Assembly (NCBI GenBank): GCA_044361595.1
Contig: JBIKIN010000009.1
Span: 81,915-145,914, forward strand
From: Pseudopedobacter sp044361595
Lineage (GTDB): Bacteria; Bacteroidota; Bacteroidia; Sphingobacteriales; Sphingobacteriaceae
Reading direction: 5' to 3'
Length of the DNA stretch: 64,000 nucleotides
In this document: piece by piece, positions 18,483 through 28,463 of the stretch
How the letters are laid out: each line of letters starts with the position of its first letter
How positions within the stretch are numbered: the stretch's first letter is position 1
The notes under the pieces: model-generated
Database searches by the model: none
What the model was told of the DNA's origin: nothing
The model's input: the letters and a program-made list of their open reading frames with translations, nothing else
Program-made: the position numbers and the translations under genes

Positions 18483-19988
18483 TTAATTTTTTACAAACTT
18501 TGTAACTAATTGTAAGCCGTTGCCATAAACTTTGGCTATATAGACACCACTGTTTAATGTACTAACATCGTAACTAAATTGATTATACCCTTTATTTAAT
18601 TCTACATTCGTTTCGAATACTTTTTGACCATTAGTATTATAAAAACCTAAAGTAGCTTTAGCATTGTTATTAGCTAAAATGTTTACACTAACATCGGTAT
18701 TTTGGGTGCTGCTAACCGCTAAAGAGGTTTCTTTAGCTAGTGTTTTTACATTAACTACTTCATCATGTATGGTGGTTTTACCATCAAAATCTACTTGCTT
18801 TAATTTGTAATAGTTATTGCCTGCTAAAGGAGTTTTGTCTTTGAAATAATAATCGCTAGTTTGATTTTTAGTGCCATTGCCCGTAACTTTGCCAATGCTA
18901 GTAAAGTTTCCATCATCGCCAGCTCTTAATAGCTCAAAATAATCGTTGTTTAATTCTGATGCTGTTCTCCAATTTAAATTTACCTCGTTGCTTTGCAATG
19001 CACCATTAAAAGAAGTTAAAGTCACTGGCAAAGTGGATAAATCATAAGCTAAGCCCATACCGCCAGAAATGGTGATTTTACCTAAATTACTTGTGTTTGA
19101 CGCTGCTTGAACAAGAAATGAATTGATTGAAACGTCCGCTGGCATAGTTTCATTGGTTATTGGAGGTCCCGGAGCAGTTTCTACAGATTTTGCAAGGTCA
19201 AAATTTGCACTTACCGAATATCTAACTGCAGGTGTAGCTGCTGTTAAGTTGGTAATCCATAAATGAAAAGTACCAGCCGGTACAGTATAAACGGTAGCGT
19301 TTTTGGTGTACGTTTTAGCAACTGAAGAGTTATTACAAAAAGCCTCCAACTTATAATCCTCATTAGGATTTAATGTACCACCAGTTAAAGTTGTATGTGT
19401 GTTGCTAGAACCTCCACTAGATCTATAACCCACAGTGTAATTATCATTTGCGGAAGTATAAAGAAGTCTTATTGAGGTAAACAAACTACTATCTGCACCT
19501 GCGGCATTAAAGCCCGAAGATCCATTATTGAATACGTTAGTTGATTTGCCATTTGCACCCTTATTACCTAATATCCAATTGTAAGCTAAATTATTTGCTG
19601 GAGCTGTCGCCCCAACTCTTCCCATGTTTAATGTTATAGATGCTGTAACTAATGGGCTAGATCCTGTAACATCATAAACAGAAAATTTTGAAATACCTGT
19701 AGTTGATGAAGGAACTATAGTTAAAGTATTTGCTGTTTTATCTAGTGTAAAAACACCACCTGAAGAAGCTGGCATGTAAACTCTTGATACACCAGATTCT
19801 GTTGCAGGTAAAAACGGTGTTCCGCCTGTAGATGTATTATCATAAAGACTAGCACTTGAATTTACTGTGGCACTAGTACCGCTAGTAAAATTATACACCC
19901 AAGGGATTGCTACTTGGTTTGCCCACTGTGCTGAGGTAATTTTACAGCTTAATAAAAAAATTGCAAAAAGTAAAAATTTAATTCTCAT
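18483..19988 (-). CDS. Secreted protein: unassigned beta-rich module plus T9SS type A C-terminal region
   Basis: 501 residues with a signal peptide ending ITSAQ. Residues about 21-325 are a Ser/Thr/Asn-rich beta module homologous to those in the proteins at 28464-29366 and 25433-28390. The shared core is YKLEAFCNNSS, then Tyr, then YTVP...FHLWI. Residues about 327-415 look like the region found before T9SS tails (LPVTLTSFNGAL, NLNWRTASELNNDYFEL), and about 420-501 form a type A sorting domain with GFYNTNGQKVF and LNSGVYIAKVYGNGLQLVTKFVKN. It should therefore be exported and anchored or released by the type IX system. No catalytic motif is visible; a carbohydrate-binding role is inferred from its place in the PUL. 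Confidence 0.7.
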   Translation of the reverse strand: MRIKFLLFAIFLLSCKITSAQWANQVAIPWVYNFTSGTSATVNSSASLYDNTSTGGTPFLPATESGVSRVYMPASSGGVFTLDKTANTLTIVPSSTTGISKFSVYDVTGSSPLVTASITLNMGRVGATAPANNLAYNWILGNKGANGKSTNVFNNGSSGFNAAGADSSLFTSIRLLYTSANDNYTVGYRSSGGSSNTHTTLTGGTLNPNEDYKLEAFCNNSSVAKTYTKNATVYTVPAGTFHLWITNLTAATPAVRYSVSANFDLAKSVETAPGPPITNETMPADVSINSFLVQAASNTSNLGKITISGGMGLAYDLSTLPVTLTSFNGALQSNEVNLNWRTASELNNDYFELLRAGDDGNFTSIGKVTGNGTKNQTSDYYFKDKTPLAGNNYYKLKQVDFDGKTTIHDEVVNVKTLAKETSLAVSSTQNTDVSVNILANNNAKATLGFYNTNGQKVFETNVELNKGYNQFSYDVSTLNSGVYIAKVYGNGLQLVTKFVKN

Positions 19989-20389
19989 AATGATTTGATT
20001 TTGTTATAAATGATATTAATAATTGGTTTAAAATTTATAATCATGAATAAGGAGTTTCGCTTAAATTGAAATACATGCCGTAGGTAAAATTTATACCTGA
20101 TGTACTCTCTTGGAAAAGCCTTCTTTTATGATTTGTTACTAATTGGTTAATTCAAATATAGCCTGCATACCAAGCAAAGAGGTGGAAATTAAGCGTCTAA
20201 AATGGGTGAAAAATGGTGCAATGAAAGGAAATATGTTGTTTTAGACCTACTTAAGCAGCCATTTAGATAGATTTATTTTAGGCTAATATGTTATAGGAAC
20301 TTCCTTAAAAAAAATAATGAACGAAATAAGCATATTGAATACTTATTCAAACAATTAAATCATTTATAATAAAAGAAAATTTGAAGCTT
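19989..20389. other. Intergenic stretch upstream of the module-T9SS gene
   Basis: About 400 bp without a gene. It contains two copies of AATTGGTT (20021-20028 and 20141-20148), a motif that also precedes susC and the 300-residue module gene, and presumably the promoter of the downstream genes. Confidence 0.5.
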
Positions 20390-22474
20390 TTAATGATAAA
20401 TATTGTTAGATACTGTTTTTAATAAATTTCCATTGCTTTGCCAGGTAAACTCGATAGCTGGAGCTTTTTTGGTATCGCTTTTCTTAAAGTATAATTTAAT
20501 TTGGTGATATCCTTTGGCTAGGTTTAATGTTTCCGACTTTGCCAAACCATTGTAATGATAATCAGCATCAATAACTGCTATATCATGAATTCTTAAGAAA
20601 ACATGACAATTTGCTTTTAAATTAAAAGTATAATTTCCATCTTCTGGAACAAAAATATAGCCCTCAAATAATCCGGCATTGGTTTTTATTTTATCAAGAT
20701 TTAGGTCTTCAACTTTTGAGGTAACTTTTTCGGCCTTAGGTTCAGTAATCCAAAATTCAGAGTTATTGTAAGTTTTTAATTGCCAGCCTTTGGTATTTGG
20801 CTTTACCGCTAAAGCAGGTATTAATGCGTTATCGTAAGGGCGTTTCGCAGATTCATCTGCCTTGCGCATTTGTAATACCCTTCCTTTTAAATATTTCTGC
20901 AACGCGGTTAAATCTTCTGATTTTGCTAAATTATTACTCTGTTTTGGATCTTTATTGATGTTATAAATCTCAAAATCATCCTCATTATTTTTGATATTAT
21001 ATCTTAAAGCAACAGTATCGGCTAGCCTTAACATTTGCATTTGTCCACGGTCTATTCCACGATGAGAAACATCAAATTCTTGGTAAGTTGGAGTTTTAGT
21101 ATTATTAAAATACTCGATATAAATTTTACTTTTTTGCTGAATAGGGTAGCCTAATAACTGGGGCAATAAAGAAACTCCATCAGACTTTATTGGTGCAGAA
21201 AAACCCGCGGCTTCTAAAAATGTGGGCATCCAATCGTAAGAAATACTTGGCGATTTAATTTGCTGATTTGGTTTGATATGATTTGGCCAATAAGCTAGGG
21301 TAGGGGTTCTCACTCCACCTTCTAAAACATCTCTCTTTATACCATCAAATTTCCCAAAACTCTCAAAAAAATTAGATTCAAAAGGCTGGTTTTTTAAATA
21401 CGATTCGATAGAAGGGCCATTATCTGATGTAAAAACTACTAAAGTATTATCGGCAATGCCTAAATCTTCTAATAATTCTAAAACATCATTTACTTGGTTA
21501 TCAATTCTTTTGGTAACAGTTGCGTATCTTTTATAAACATTAGGCCAAGGTTTTTCTGCTGTTGCCGCATTATCATCATGATCATAAGTCGCATTCGCAT
21601 ACTCGGGGTCTAGCCAAGAATCTGGTGTTCCAGATGCAGTATTAATCATTGCTCCTTTAATACCTGTCCATTGTATTCCACCTTTTAAACCATAACCACT
21701 AGGATAAGCTTGAGTAGGCAATTGCAAAACAGCGTGAGGGGTATCATAAGCCAAATACATAAAAAATGGCTTGTTTTTATCTTTGCTTTTGGTGTGGTTA
21801 ACAATGTATTTCTTTGCAACAGCTGTAAATAAATCGCCGGTATAGCATTTATCTAAATCATCACCAATGTCTTTAGTGTTTTCATAAACTTCTTTCTTGC
21901 TGCCACTATATAAACCTTCTTTAGGGTAATGTTCATGCCCGTCTTTGTGCCTCACGTAGCCCATATAATAATCAAAACCTCTTTTTAAAGGAAAAGCTGT
22001 CCATGCCTCTATTCCGTCTGTTTTTTCTTGCCCGCCTTGTAAACCCCATTTACCAATTGCTGCGGTGCGATAGCCAGCCATTTGCATGACGTTTCCTAGG
22101 GTATAATTATCAGCTAATGCCTTATCAAATTGATTATCTCTAACATTAGCATGCCCTTGACTTTGACCTAATAAAATAGAAGCTCTTGATGGTGCGCATA
22201 CTGGTGCTGCACAATATTGATCTAACATTGCGCCACCTGCCGCCATTTTATCAATGTAAGGCGTAATGGTAAAAGGCTTATTTCTTTGATTAGCTAATTT
22301 CCTCTGGTTTTGGAAGAAAACACCCACATCGCCCACGCCTAAATCATCGGTTAAAATGAAAATGATATTGGGCTTTTTTTTATTTTGAGCTAAAGTGGTT
22401 TTACTAAAAATTAGGATTTGTGAAGCTATTGATAAAACAATTAAAAGTATTTGTTGCATTAATTTATTTAACAT
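20390..22474 (-). CDS. Formylglycine-type sulfatase (S1 family) with C-terminal PA14-like domain
   Basis: 694 residues with an N-terminal signal sequence. The alkaline-phosphatase-fold sulfatase domain starts at PNIIFILTDDLGVGD (metal-binding D43, D44). The maturation motif CAPSR with C93 follows, and Cys would be converted to formylglycine, then GKWGLQGG and later DTPHAV and FTSDNGPS. The C-terminal part, about 555-690, has a PA14-like pattern (GYIFVPEDGNYTFNLKANC, then VFLRIHDI), a carbohydrate-binding fold. The cysteine-type site needs an activating enzyme (anSME or FGE) encoded elsewhere. It would remove sulfate esters from the target glycan in the periplasm or at the surface. The sulfatase subfamily cannot be fixed by eye. 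Confidence 0.92.
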   Translation of the reverse strand: MLNKLMQQILLIVLSIASQILIFSKTTLAQNKKKPNIIFILTDDLGVGDVGVFFQNQRKLANQRNKPFTITPYIDKMAAGGAMLDQYCAAPVCAPSRASILLGQSQGHANVRDNQFDKALADNYTLGNVMQMAGYRTAAIGKWGLQGGQEKTDGIEAWTAFPLKRGFDYYMGYVRHKDGHEHYPKEGLYSGSKKEVYENTKDIGDDLDKCYTGDLFTAVAKKYIVNHTKSKDKNKPFFMYLAYDTPHAVLQLPTQAYPSGYGLKGGIQWTGIKGAMINTASGTPDSWLDPEYANATYDHDDNAATAEKPWPNVYKRYATVTKRIDNQVNDVLELLEDLGIADNTLVVFTSDNGPSIESYLKNQPFESNFFESFGKFDGIKRDVLEGGVRTPTLAYWPNHIKPNQQIKSPSISYDWMPTFLEAAGFSAPIKSDGVSLLPQLLGYPIQQKSKIYIEYFNNTKTPTYQEFDVSHRGIDRGQMQMLRLADTVALRYNIKNNEDDFEIYNINKDPKQSNNLAKSEDLTALQKYLKGRVLQMRKADESAKRPYDNALIPALAVKPNTKGWQLKTYNNSEFWITEPKAEKVTSKVEDLNLDKIKTNAGLFEGYIFVPEDGNYTFNLKANCHVFLRIHDIAVIDADYHYNGLAKSETLNLAKGYHQIKLYFKKSDTKKAPAIEFTWQSNGNLLKTVSNNIYH

Positions 22475-22746
22475 GAAGGTTCAAATTATAAACTCAATAT
22501 ATAAATTTTTCATCTAATTGATGGGCGAATGTTTTTTGATTCTACTCATCATTAAAAATCAAATCATTAGTAATGTTACCTACATTTAACTCTGCCTAAA
22601 ACTCAAGACATATTTATGCAAATTTAAGCATCACTAATTGACTAAATACTTAAAAATTGAAAGTATTTGATTAAATAAAAAGTGAATGGAAGAAATTAAT
22701 ACCCGAATAAAATCAATCTAAAATTTAATAAATTAATTAAGATAGC

Positions 22747-25416
22747 TTAGTTAATTCCTTTTCCAAATTTATTTTGCTCTTTCTCTACCTCTTTTAATTT
22801 GATATCATTCAATTCTTTTTTTAGTTTCTGAATTTCTAACTCTAATTCCGATTTTTTTATTTGCCCATTTACCCCGTTAGATTCTGCTTTTATTTGATTG
22901 ATAAAAGCCAATTCCTTTTCGCTATAAATTGCAGGGGTTTGATTAGCTATGCTATTAATAATCAATTCGCCGCTAATAGGTTTTTGGGTTGTATTTATAG
23001 AAACACTTGCTCTCACTATAATTTTACCAGGTTTTGTAGTCGATTGTACCAACATAGGAGCAGTTCCCCATATTGCCGGACGAGGATTCAAAAATGGCTC
23101 TGAACCACCCAAAAGAGCTCCTTCTCCTTCTATTTCAAATTTGATAGACTCGGTACTCAAACGTTTAATATTTCCTTTCTCATCTGCTATGGCAGCAATA
23201 ACGGTAACCACATCTGAACCATCGGCTATGAGTTGAGTACCTTCATCATCTACCCATAAAATAACTTTTTGAGGCCTTTGTACAGGAACTACTTTGTGAG
23301 TTGCTACCACTTTTCCATCTATTAAACCTTCGGCTAGTAAATATACCTCATCTAATTTACCCGCTCTAGATTTAGCTTTGTAGGCCATAAAATCGTACAT
23401 ATCTTCAAAAGTGATGATTGGAGAAGGCATTCCTACTCTGTTCTTATCCTTTTTATACATTTTAGACTTCCCATCTTTTAAAAATGTAAGTCTAACCTCG
23501 TCGCAATTAGAATAAACAGTTACATCTTTAGAAGAAAAAGGACTCATTTCATGTGCGATATAAACCATTGGACCACTTTTGATTAAGGTGTCTTTTAAAA
23601 GGGGGTCTCTTTGCGATTCAAACATGTAATAAGAATATTTGGGTTGCCTAAATGCATCCATAATCCCACCAAAAAATGGGTCAGGATGGTAACCTCGCTG
23701 ATGATCAAATGAATGCCATAAACTACCACCAATAATATGTCTACTATCTTTATAAAGCTTTTCTAAAGAAATTGCATTATAAGCTGGACTAGCATAATGT
23801 TTAGCCTGTATTAACATTGGGTTTTCTCCCCAGCCACGATTAACCCTACTGTTAGAATTATGAGCTAACCAATTGTCTACATTATCACCCCATTCTCTTA
23901 TAAAATAAGTTTTCGTAGAATCTAGTTTATTTACTGGTCTAAATAATATATTATAATATTCGGTACCTTCGGCACCATCATCGCAAGCAACTTCGCTATA
24001 AGGATACGGGTATTCTTCTTTAACAATGTCAGATGCGCCTTTTGCAAAAGATGCAGGATAATTAGTTTCATTTAACACAGGTTCCCAAAAAAATAAAGAA
24101 GCATGGTTGCGGTGTATCCTCACCATATTCCTAATATCAGAGAAAATCCTTTCTTGAAAAATTGGAGCTTTGTTCCAAAATTGCCAGCCTGGTACTTCTA
24201 CCAATGCAAATATGCCTAACTCATCACATGCATCCATAAAAGCAGGGTCAATTACATAATGAGTACGCACCACTTTTAAACCTGCATCTCTAAATTTCTT
24301 TGCATCTCGCCATTGTAAAGAGTTAGGTAAAGCGTTTCCAATTATAGCATAATCTTGGTGACGATTTACTCCAATAATTTTGTCTTTATAAGGTTTACCG
24401 TTTATCCAAAGGCCATCTGTTTGTTTAAATTCTATACTACGTACACCAATACGCTGCATATAACCGTCTATTAACTTCCCATTAATGTCTTTTACCCTCA
24501 TATTTAAGTGGTATAAATGAGGCGACTCTGGACTCCAAAGCTTTGGAAATTTTAGCAATATAGATTGTTTAGAATAAGTTGAGTTTAGCTTAGAAATACT
24601 CAATTTTAAGTGAGAAGTATGAACAACTTTTCCATTATTATCTATCAGTTCATATTCTATAGTGCCTTTAAAATCGACAGGTAGATCATTACGAATGTGT
24701 AGTTTTAGATTTATTGTAGCACTTTTATCCGAAACTTTATCATAAGACACAAAAACTCCGCCTCCAGCTATTTCATTTTCGTAATTACTATTAGTGATGT
24801 AAACATTATTGTGAGCTACTAACCAACAATCTCTATAAATTCCTCCAAAATAGCTGAAATCTAAAACCTTTTGACTTTTACCTGGCGGGTATGTAGGATC
24901 ATCGCTATTATCGGCTAGAACAGCTATTACATTATCTTCACCCCACTTTAAATAGGAAGAAATTTCGGCAATAACAGGTAAATAACCTCCAAAATATTCT
25001 TTTACTAATTTGCCATTTACCCAAACTTTAGATTTGCCCATAATGGCCTCAAAATGCAGGAATAACTTTTTCCCTTTTAAAGCTTCATCTGGTTTAAAAT
25101 GCTTACGATACCAAGCTACACCTTGATAATTTACACTTCCACTAGCATCAATTGGTAAATATTCTAAACCATGCGGCACAGAAACTACTTGCCATTTGCT
25201 ATCATCAAAGGAAGCAGATTCGGCATTTTTAACATCCGATTTTATAAATCGCCATGCTAAATTCATAGAATAAGCGGTACGCCCTGTTCCTTTTAAAGGA
25301 TAAAAACCAGCAGTAGAAAACTGTGGTTGATAGCCTGCTGAATTAGCAAATACAGTATTTAAAACAAGTAAAGATGTAAAAATGGGTATACCGATTGTTT
25401 TAAGAAACTTATTCAT
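22747..25416 (-). CDS. Glycoside hydrolase family 2 (beta-galactosidase/beta-glucuronidase-like)
   Basis: 889 residues with a signal peptide ending VFANSA. The GH2 order is intact: a sugar-binding jelly-roll (about 45-205, WYRKHF...KVWVNGKLV), an Ig-like domain (about 215-325), and a TIM barrel starting near GVNRHQDYAIIG. The catalytic acid/base is E450 in LNETNYP and the nucleophile E508 in FIREWGDN, followed by further Ig-like domains (DGSDVVTVIAAIADEKGN). The C-terminal 35 residues form an unusual charged coiled coil (Lys/Glu-rich heptads). It starts 16 bp after the stop of the upstream beta-helix gene, so the two share a transcript. Exact sugar (galactose, glucuronic acid or other) is not readable. 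Confidence 0.92.
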   Translation of the reverse strand: MNKFLKTIGIPIFTSLLVLNTVFANSAGYQPQFSTAGFYPLKGTGRTAYSMNLAWRFIKSDVKNAESASFDDSKWQVVSVPHGLEYLPIDASGSVNYQGVAWYRKHFKPDEALKGKKLFLHFEAIMGKSKVWVNGKLVKEYFGGYLPVIAEISSYLKWGEDNVIAVLADNSDDPTYPPGKSQKVLDFSYFGGIYRDCWLVAHNNVYITNSNYENEIAGGGVFVSYDKVSDKSATINLKLHIRNDLPVDFKGTIEYELIDNNGKVVHTSHLKLSISKLNSTYSKQSILLKFPKLWSPESPHLYHLNMRVKDINGKLIDGYMQRIGVRSIEFKQTDGLWINGKPYKDKIIGVNRHQDYAIIGNALPNSLQWRDAKKFRDAGLKVVRTHYVIDPAFMDACDELGIFALVEVPGWQFWNKAPIFQERIFSDIRNMVRIHRNHASLFFWEPVLNETNYPASFAKGASDIVKEEYPYPYSEVACDDGAEGTEYYNILFRPVNKLDSTKTYFIREWGDNVDNWLAHNSNSRVNRGWGENPMLIQAKHYASPAYNAISLEKLYKDSRHIIGGSLWHSFDHQRGYHPDPFFGGIMDAFRQPKYSYYMFESQRDPLLKDTLIKSGPMVYIAHEMSPFSSKDVTVYSNCDEVRLTFLKDGKSKMYKKDKNRVGMPSPIITFEDMYDFMAYKAKSRAGKLDEVYLLAEGLIDGKVVATHKVVPVQRPQKVILWVDDEGTQLIADGSDVVTVIAAIADEKGNIKRLSTESIKFEIEGEGALLGGSEPFLNPRPAIWGTAPMLVQSTTKPGKIIVRASVSINTTQKPISGELIINSIANQTPAIYSEKELAFINQIKAESNGVNGQIKKSELELEIQKLKKELNDIKLKEVEKEQNKFGKGIN

Positions 25417-25432
25417 TTTTGGCTTTATGAGC

Positions 25433-28390
25433 TTATTTTAAAAACTTAAGCTTTTCTGAGATACTTCCATCACTAAAAACAGCAATGTAAACTCCATTTT
25501 GTAGATTAATTAAGGGAACATCAATCTTGTTGAAGCCTAGGTTTAATTTAAAATCGTTACTAAAAATTAATTTACCGCTCATGTCATAAACTGCTAGTTT
25601 AGCAACACCTTCTTTTTTAGCTAAATAACTACCGTAAATATGGTTATTAGCTTCAAAAAGGGTTAAATCTTTCTCGGCAATTTCTGATCTAACAGATCTG
25701 ATGATGTCAAAAAGTTCGCTTGTTCCATCAAAATCTACTTGTTTTAGTTTATAGTAACCTGTTCCTGAATATTTCTCAGGATCGGTATAAGAATAAAACC
25801 TTCTTTCTGTAGAATTTCCTGCACCATCAACTTTGGCAATTAAGCTAAAGTTATTGTCGTTTATGGCCCGATAAAGTTCAAAATGTTTATTGTTGGTTTC
25901 TGTAGCTGTACTCCAATTTAAACGAGTAGAATTATTGTATCTATAAGCATCAAAAGAAACCAAAGACACTGGAGTTGTATTTTCTACCAGATAAGTTACC
26001 GATGGAGCTTTTAAAGTAATACTACCCGATGAGTTAGCAGTACCATTATTAGAAGCAAATGAAAATGAATTTAAAGCAGCGCCATTACTTAAAGCGATAG
26101 AATTTCCTGCACTTAAACCTGCCGTTCCATCTACCTCTATAGATCTTGGTAAATCGCCACCTACTTTAACACTGTTAACCCATAAATGGAATGTATTATT
26201 AGGTAATGTATAAACGATACCACCTTTTGAATAAGTATTAGAAACTCCCGAGTTATTGCAGTAAACATCTACACGGTAACTTCCACCTTTTACAAAAGTA
26301 GTTGAACTAAGAGTGGAATGTGTAGTTGTTGCACTTGCATCACTACCCACTCTATATTCTAAATTTATGGCATTAGAACTTGCTGAAGTGTTTGGAAGAA
26401 AACGCATAGCCATAAAAACCTCATCGTTACTTCTAAATACAGAGCTAGCAGATGAATGGGTAAATAGCCTATTCTTATTGTTTCCTACAGCAAAGCTATA
26501 AATACCTGCATCTGCTAAGCCTGAAGGACTAAAATCTATGTCGAAAGAGAATTTAGCTACCGGCGTTGCTACACTAATATCATACGCCGAATAACGAGAT
26601 AAAGTACCTGCAGTTGAGGTATTTATATTTAAACCTTGGGTGCCATTTAAACTGAACGCCATGTTTCCAGAACTTCTAATGTATACACCCGTGTTGGCAT
26701 TTGTTGCAAGAGGTAAAAAACCAGCATTAGTACTGTTTGTTAATGAAGAAACTCCGGTAGTTCCTACCGTATTGGTAAAAGTGCCCGTTTGCGTCCCAAA
26801 AGAATAACTCCAATCGGTTTTGGTTGCCCAAGGTTCGTTAGGGAATATTTGATTATTATTTACAGAAAGTCGTAAGTTAAGCTGCGCCTCATATAAAGAT
26901 TCTGGGTAAACACTTGAGCCAATTGCTTCTGATGATGGATGAATATCGGCCGTAACAAAGGATGGAGTACCTGTGTTATGTCTAAAACCTACTATAATAG
27001 GGTTTGGGATTCTTAAAGCCGTGGCAGAAAGACTTGGCCAAAAATCAAAATTATTTGCAGCTGTGTTAGTTTGTCTGAAATTCCAAAATACAAAGCCACT
27101 AAGGTGGTTAGGTAAATTTTGTTCTGCCCCACCACCTCTAGTTCCAAAAAAACCACCCGATACATTGTCTAGTAAAGTATTTCTAGGTTGCGATGCATGG
27201 CACTCGAATGATGTTGAAGATGGGTAAGTAACGCGATGTAAAACTGTGTTCATAGACGTTTCTGCTACTCCAACAGAATGCCATTGACCAGATAAATCTG
27301 ATACATTAGTAATTAAAACATTAGTAGCTCCGTTGTTTAAAATGGCTTCATGCCCTCTGGTCCCGGTAACTTGACAGTCTTCTATAGTAATATTACCACC
27401 TGATGAGACCATTAATCCTACGTTTACATCGGTAAACTTACATCTACGCATCCAGCTATCAAATATTCTACCCATATTCATAATGCTGTAGCCTGAATCA
27501 TGTTCCCAAGATTTATGATGTACAAAGACATCTTTCCAATTGCCAACAAAGGCAATATCTTCAAACCCAACTTCTGATATAGAAGCAAATCTATTTACGT
27601 TCCAAGTATGTGTTGGATTAATAGGATAGGTAATTGGCTCGCTTAAAGTAAGCGTGTTGCCGTTAATACTTTTGACTTTATGATATACTTTTACTTCAAC
27701 TCCTCTTGTAGTAATTTCCCAAGATGATGATGTAGGTTTAGAACCAAGTTCATAGGCTAGTAAAGCAGGATCGGTATTTAGCATGGTTAATACAATTCTA
27801 TCGCCAACTACTAAACCTGCCACAGAACTTAAAGTAATATTAAAGTCGCCAATGTTTGCAGCTGTGGTTACAGTACCAGCTAATGCATTAGACCCAGAAG
27901 CCGTAGTACTAAACATTTTTACGGTAGTCCACATCTGACTTGGATTTGTGGGCAGCATGGTTCTAGACATAAACAATTCTGTACCACCGGGCCCCGATCC
28001 ACTTCCTCTAAAAACAATGTTGCTTGAGTTTATGGTGATAGATGCGGTTTGAGAATCTCCCACTTCATTAATTCTAAACCTACCCGGAGGAAAAAAGACA
28101 ATCCCTGATCCATTTGTTCTAGCTGCTGCAATTGCAGCCTCTATTGCGGCTCTATCAGATAAATTATCATCAGCAATTGCGCCGTAATTGGTTACATTAA
28201 AAACTGTATGGTTAACCGTTGGAATAGGATCGTTTCCATTATGGTAGCCTACATAAGAAAAATTGGGTAAAATAGAAGTTGTTTTATCTATGTTATAACC
28301 AGCGTATAAAGTAGAGTTTATAGGTGTTTGCGCTTGCGCAGAAACGACTGTAAAAAATATTGTAGCGATGGTAAGTAGTTTTTTCATCAT
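25433..28390 (-). CDS. Parallel beta-helix protein fused to the unassigned module and a T9SS tail
   Basis: 985 residues with a signal peptide ending AQAQ. Residues about 60-510 are a pectate-lyase-superfamily (Pectate_lyase_3-like) beta-helix, beginning NVTNYGAIADDNLSDRAAIEAA. Striking conserved His/Asp clusters are HHKSWEHDSG (291-300), CQVTGTRGHEAI (339-350), QWHSVGVAE (369-377) and RGGGAEQNLPNHL (418-430). Residues about 525-801 are the beta module shared with two neighbours (CNNSG at 711, FHLWV at 734). About 805-895 is the pre-tail region, and 900-985 a type A T9SS sorting domain ending DGSISEKLKFLK. It is likely an extracellular polysaccharide-cleaving enzyme, probably a lyase given GH88 in the locus. 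This is an inference, and the exact family is unknown to me. Confidence 0.75.
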   Translation of the reverse strand: MMKKLLTIATIFFTVVSAQAQTPINSTLYAGYNIDKTTSILPNFSYVGYHNGNDPIPTVNHTVFNVTNYGAIADDNLSDRAAIEAAIAAARTNGSGIVFFPPGRFRINEVGDSQTASITINSSNIVFRGSGSGPGGTELFMSRTMLPTNPSQMWTTVKMFSTTASGSNALAGTVTTAANIGDFNITLSSVAGLVVGDRIVLTMLNTDPALLAYELGSKPTSSSWEITTRGVEVKVYHKVKSINGNTLTLSEPITYPINPTHTWNVNRFASISEVGFEDIAFVGNWKDVFVHHKSWEHDSGYSIMNMGRIFDSWMRRCKFTDVNVGLMVSSGGNITIEDCQVTGTRGHEAILNNGATNVLITNVSDLSGQWHSVGVAETSMNTVLHRVTYPSSTSFECHASQPRNTLLDNVSGGFFGTRGGGAEQNLPNHLSGFVFWNFRQTNTAANNFDFWPSLSATALRIPNPIIVGFRHNTGTPSFVTADIHPSSEAIGSSVYPESLYEAQLNLRLSVNNNQIFPNEPWATKTDWSYSFGTQTGTFTNTVGTTGVSSLTNSTNAGFLPLATNANTGVYIRSSGNMAFSLNGTQGLNINTSTAGTLSRYSAYDISVATPVAKFSFDIDFSPSGLADAGIYSFAVGNNKNRLFTHSSASSVFRSNDEVFMAMRFLPNTSASSNAINLEYRVGSDASATTTHSTLSSTTFVKGGSYRVDVYCNNSGVSNTYSKGGIVYTLPNNTFHLWVNSVKVGGDLPRSIEVDGTAGLSAGNSIALSNGAALNSFSFASNNGTANSSGSITLKAPSVTYLVENTTPVSLVSFDAYRYNNSTRLNWSTATETNNKHFELYRAINDNNFSLIAKVDGAGNSTERRFYSYTDPEKYSGTGYYKLKQVDFDGTSELFDIIRSVRSEIAEKDLTLFEANNHIYGSYLAKKEGVAKLAVYDMSGKLIFSNDFKLNLGFNKIDVPLINLQNGVYIAVFSDGSISEKLKFLK

Positions 28391-28463
28391 ATATTCTTGT
28401 AAAATTTAATAAGTTTATTATTTACTATTGCCTTTAGCAATAGATTAAGGAAATAAGATAAAG

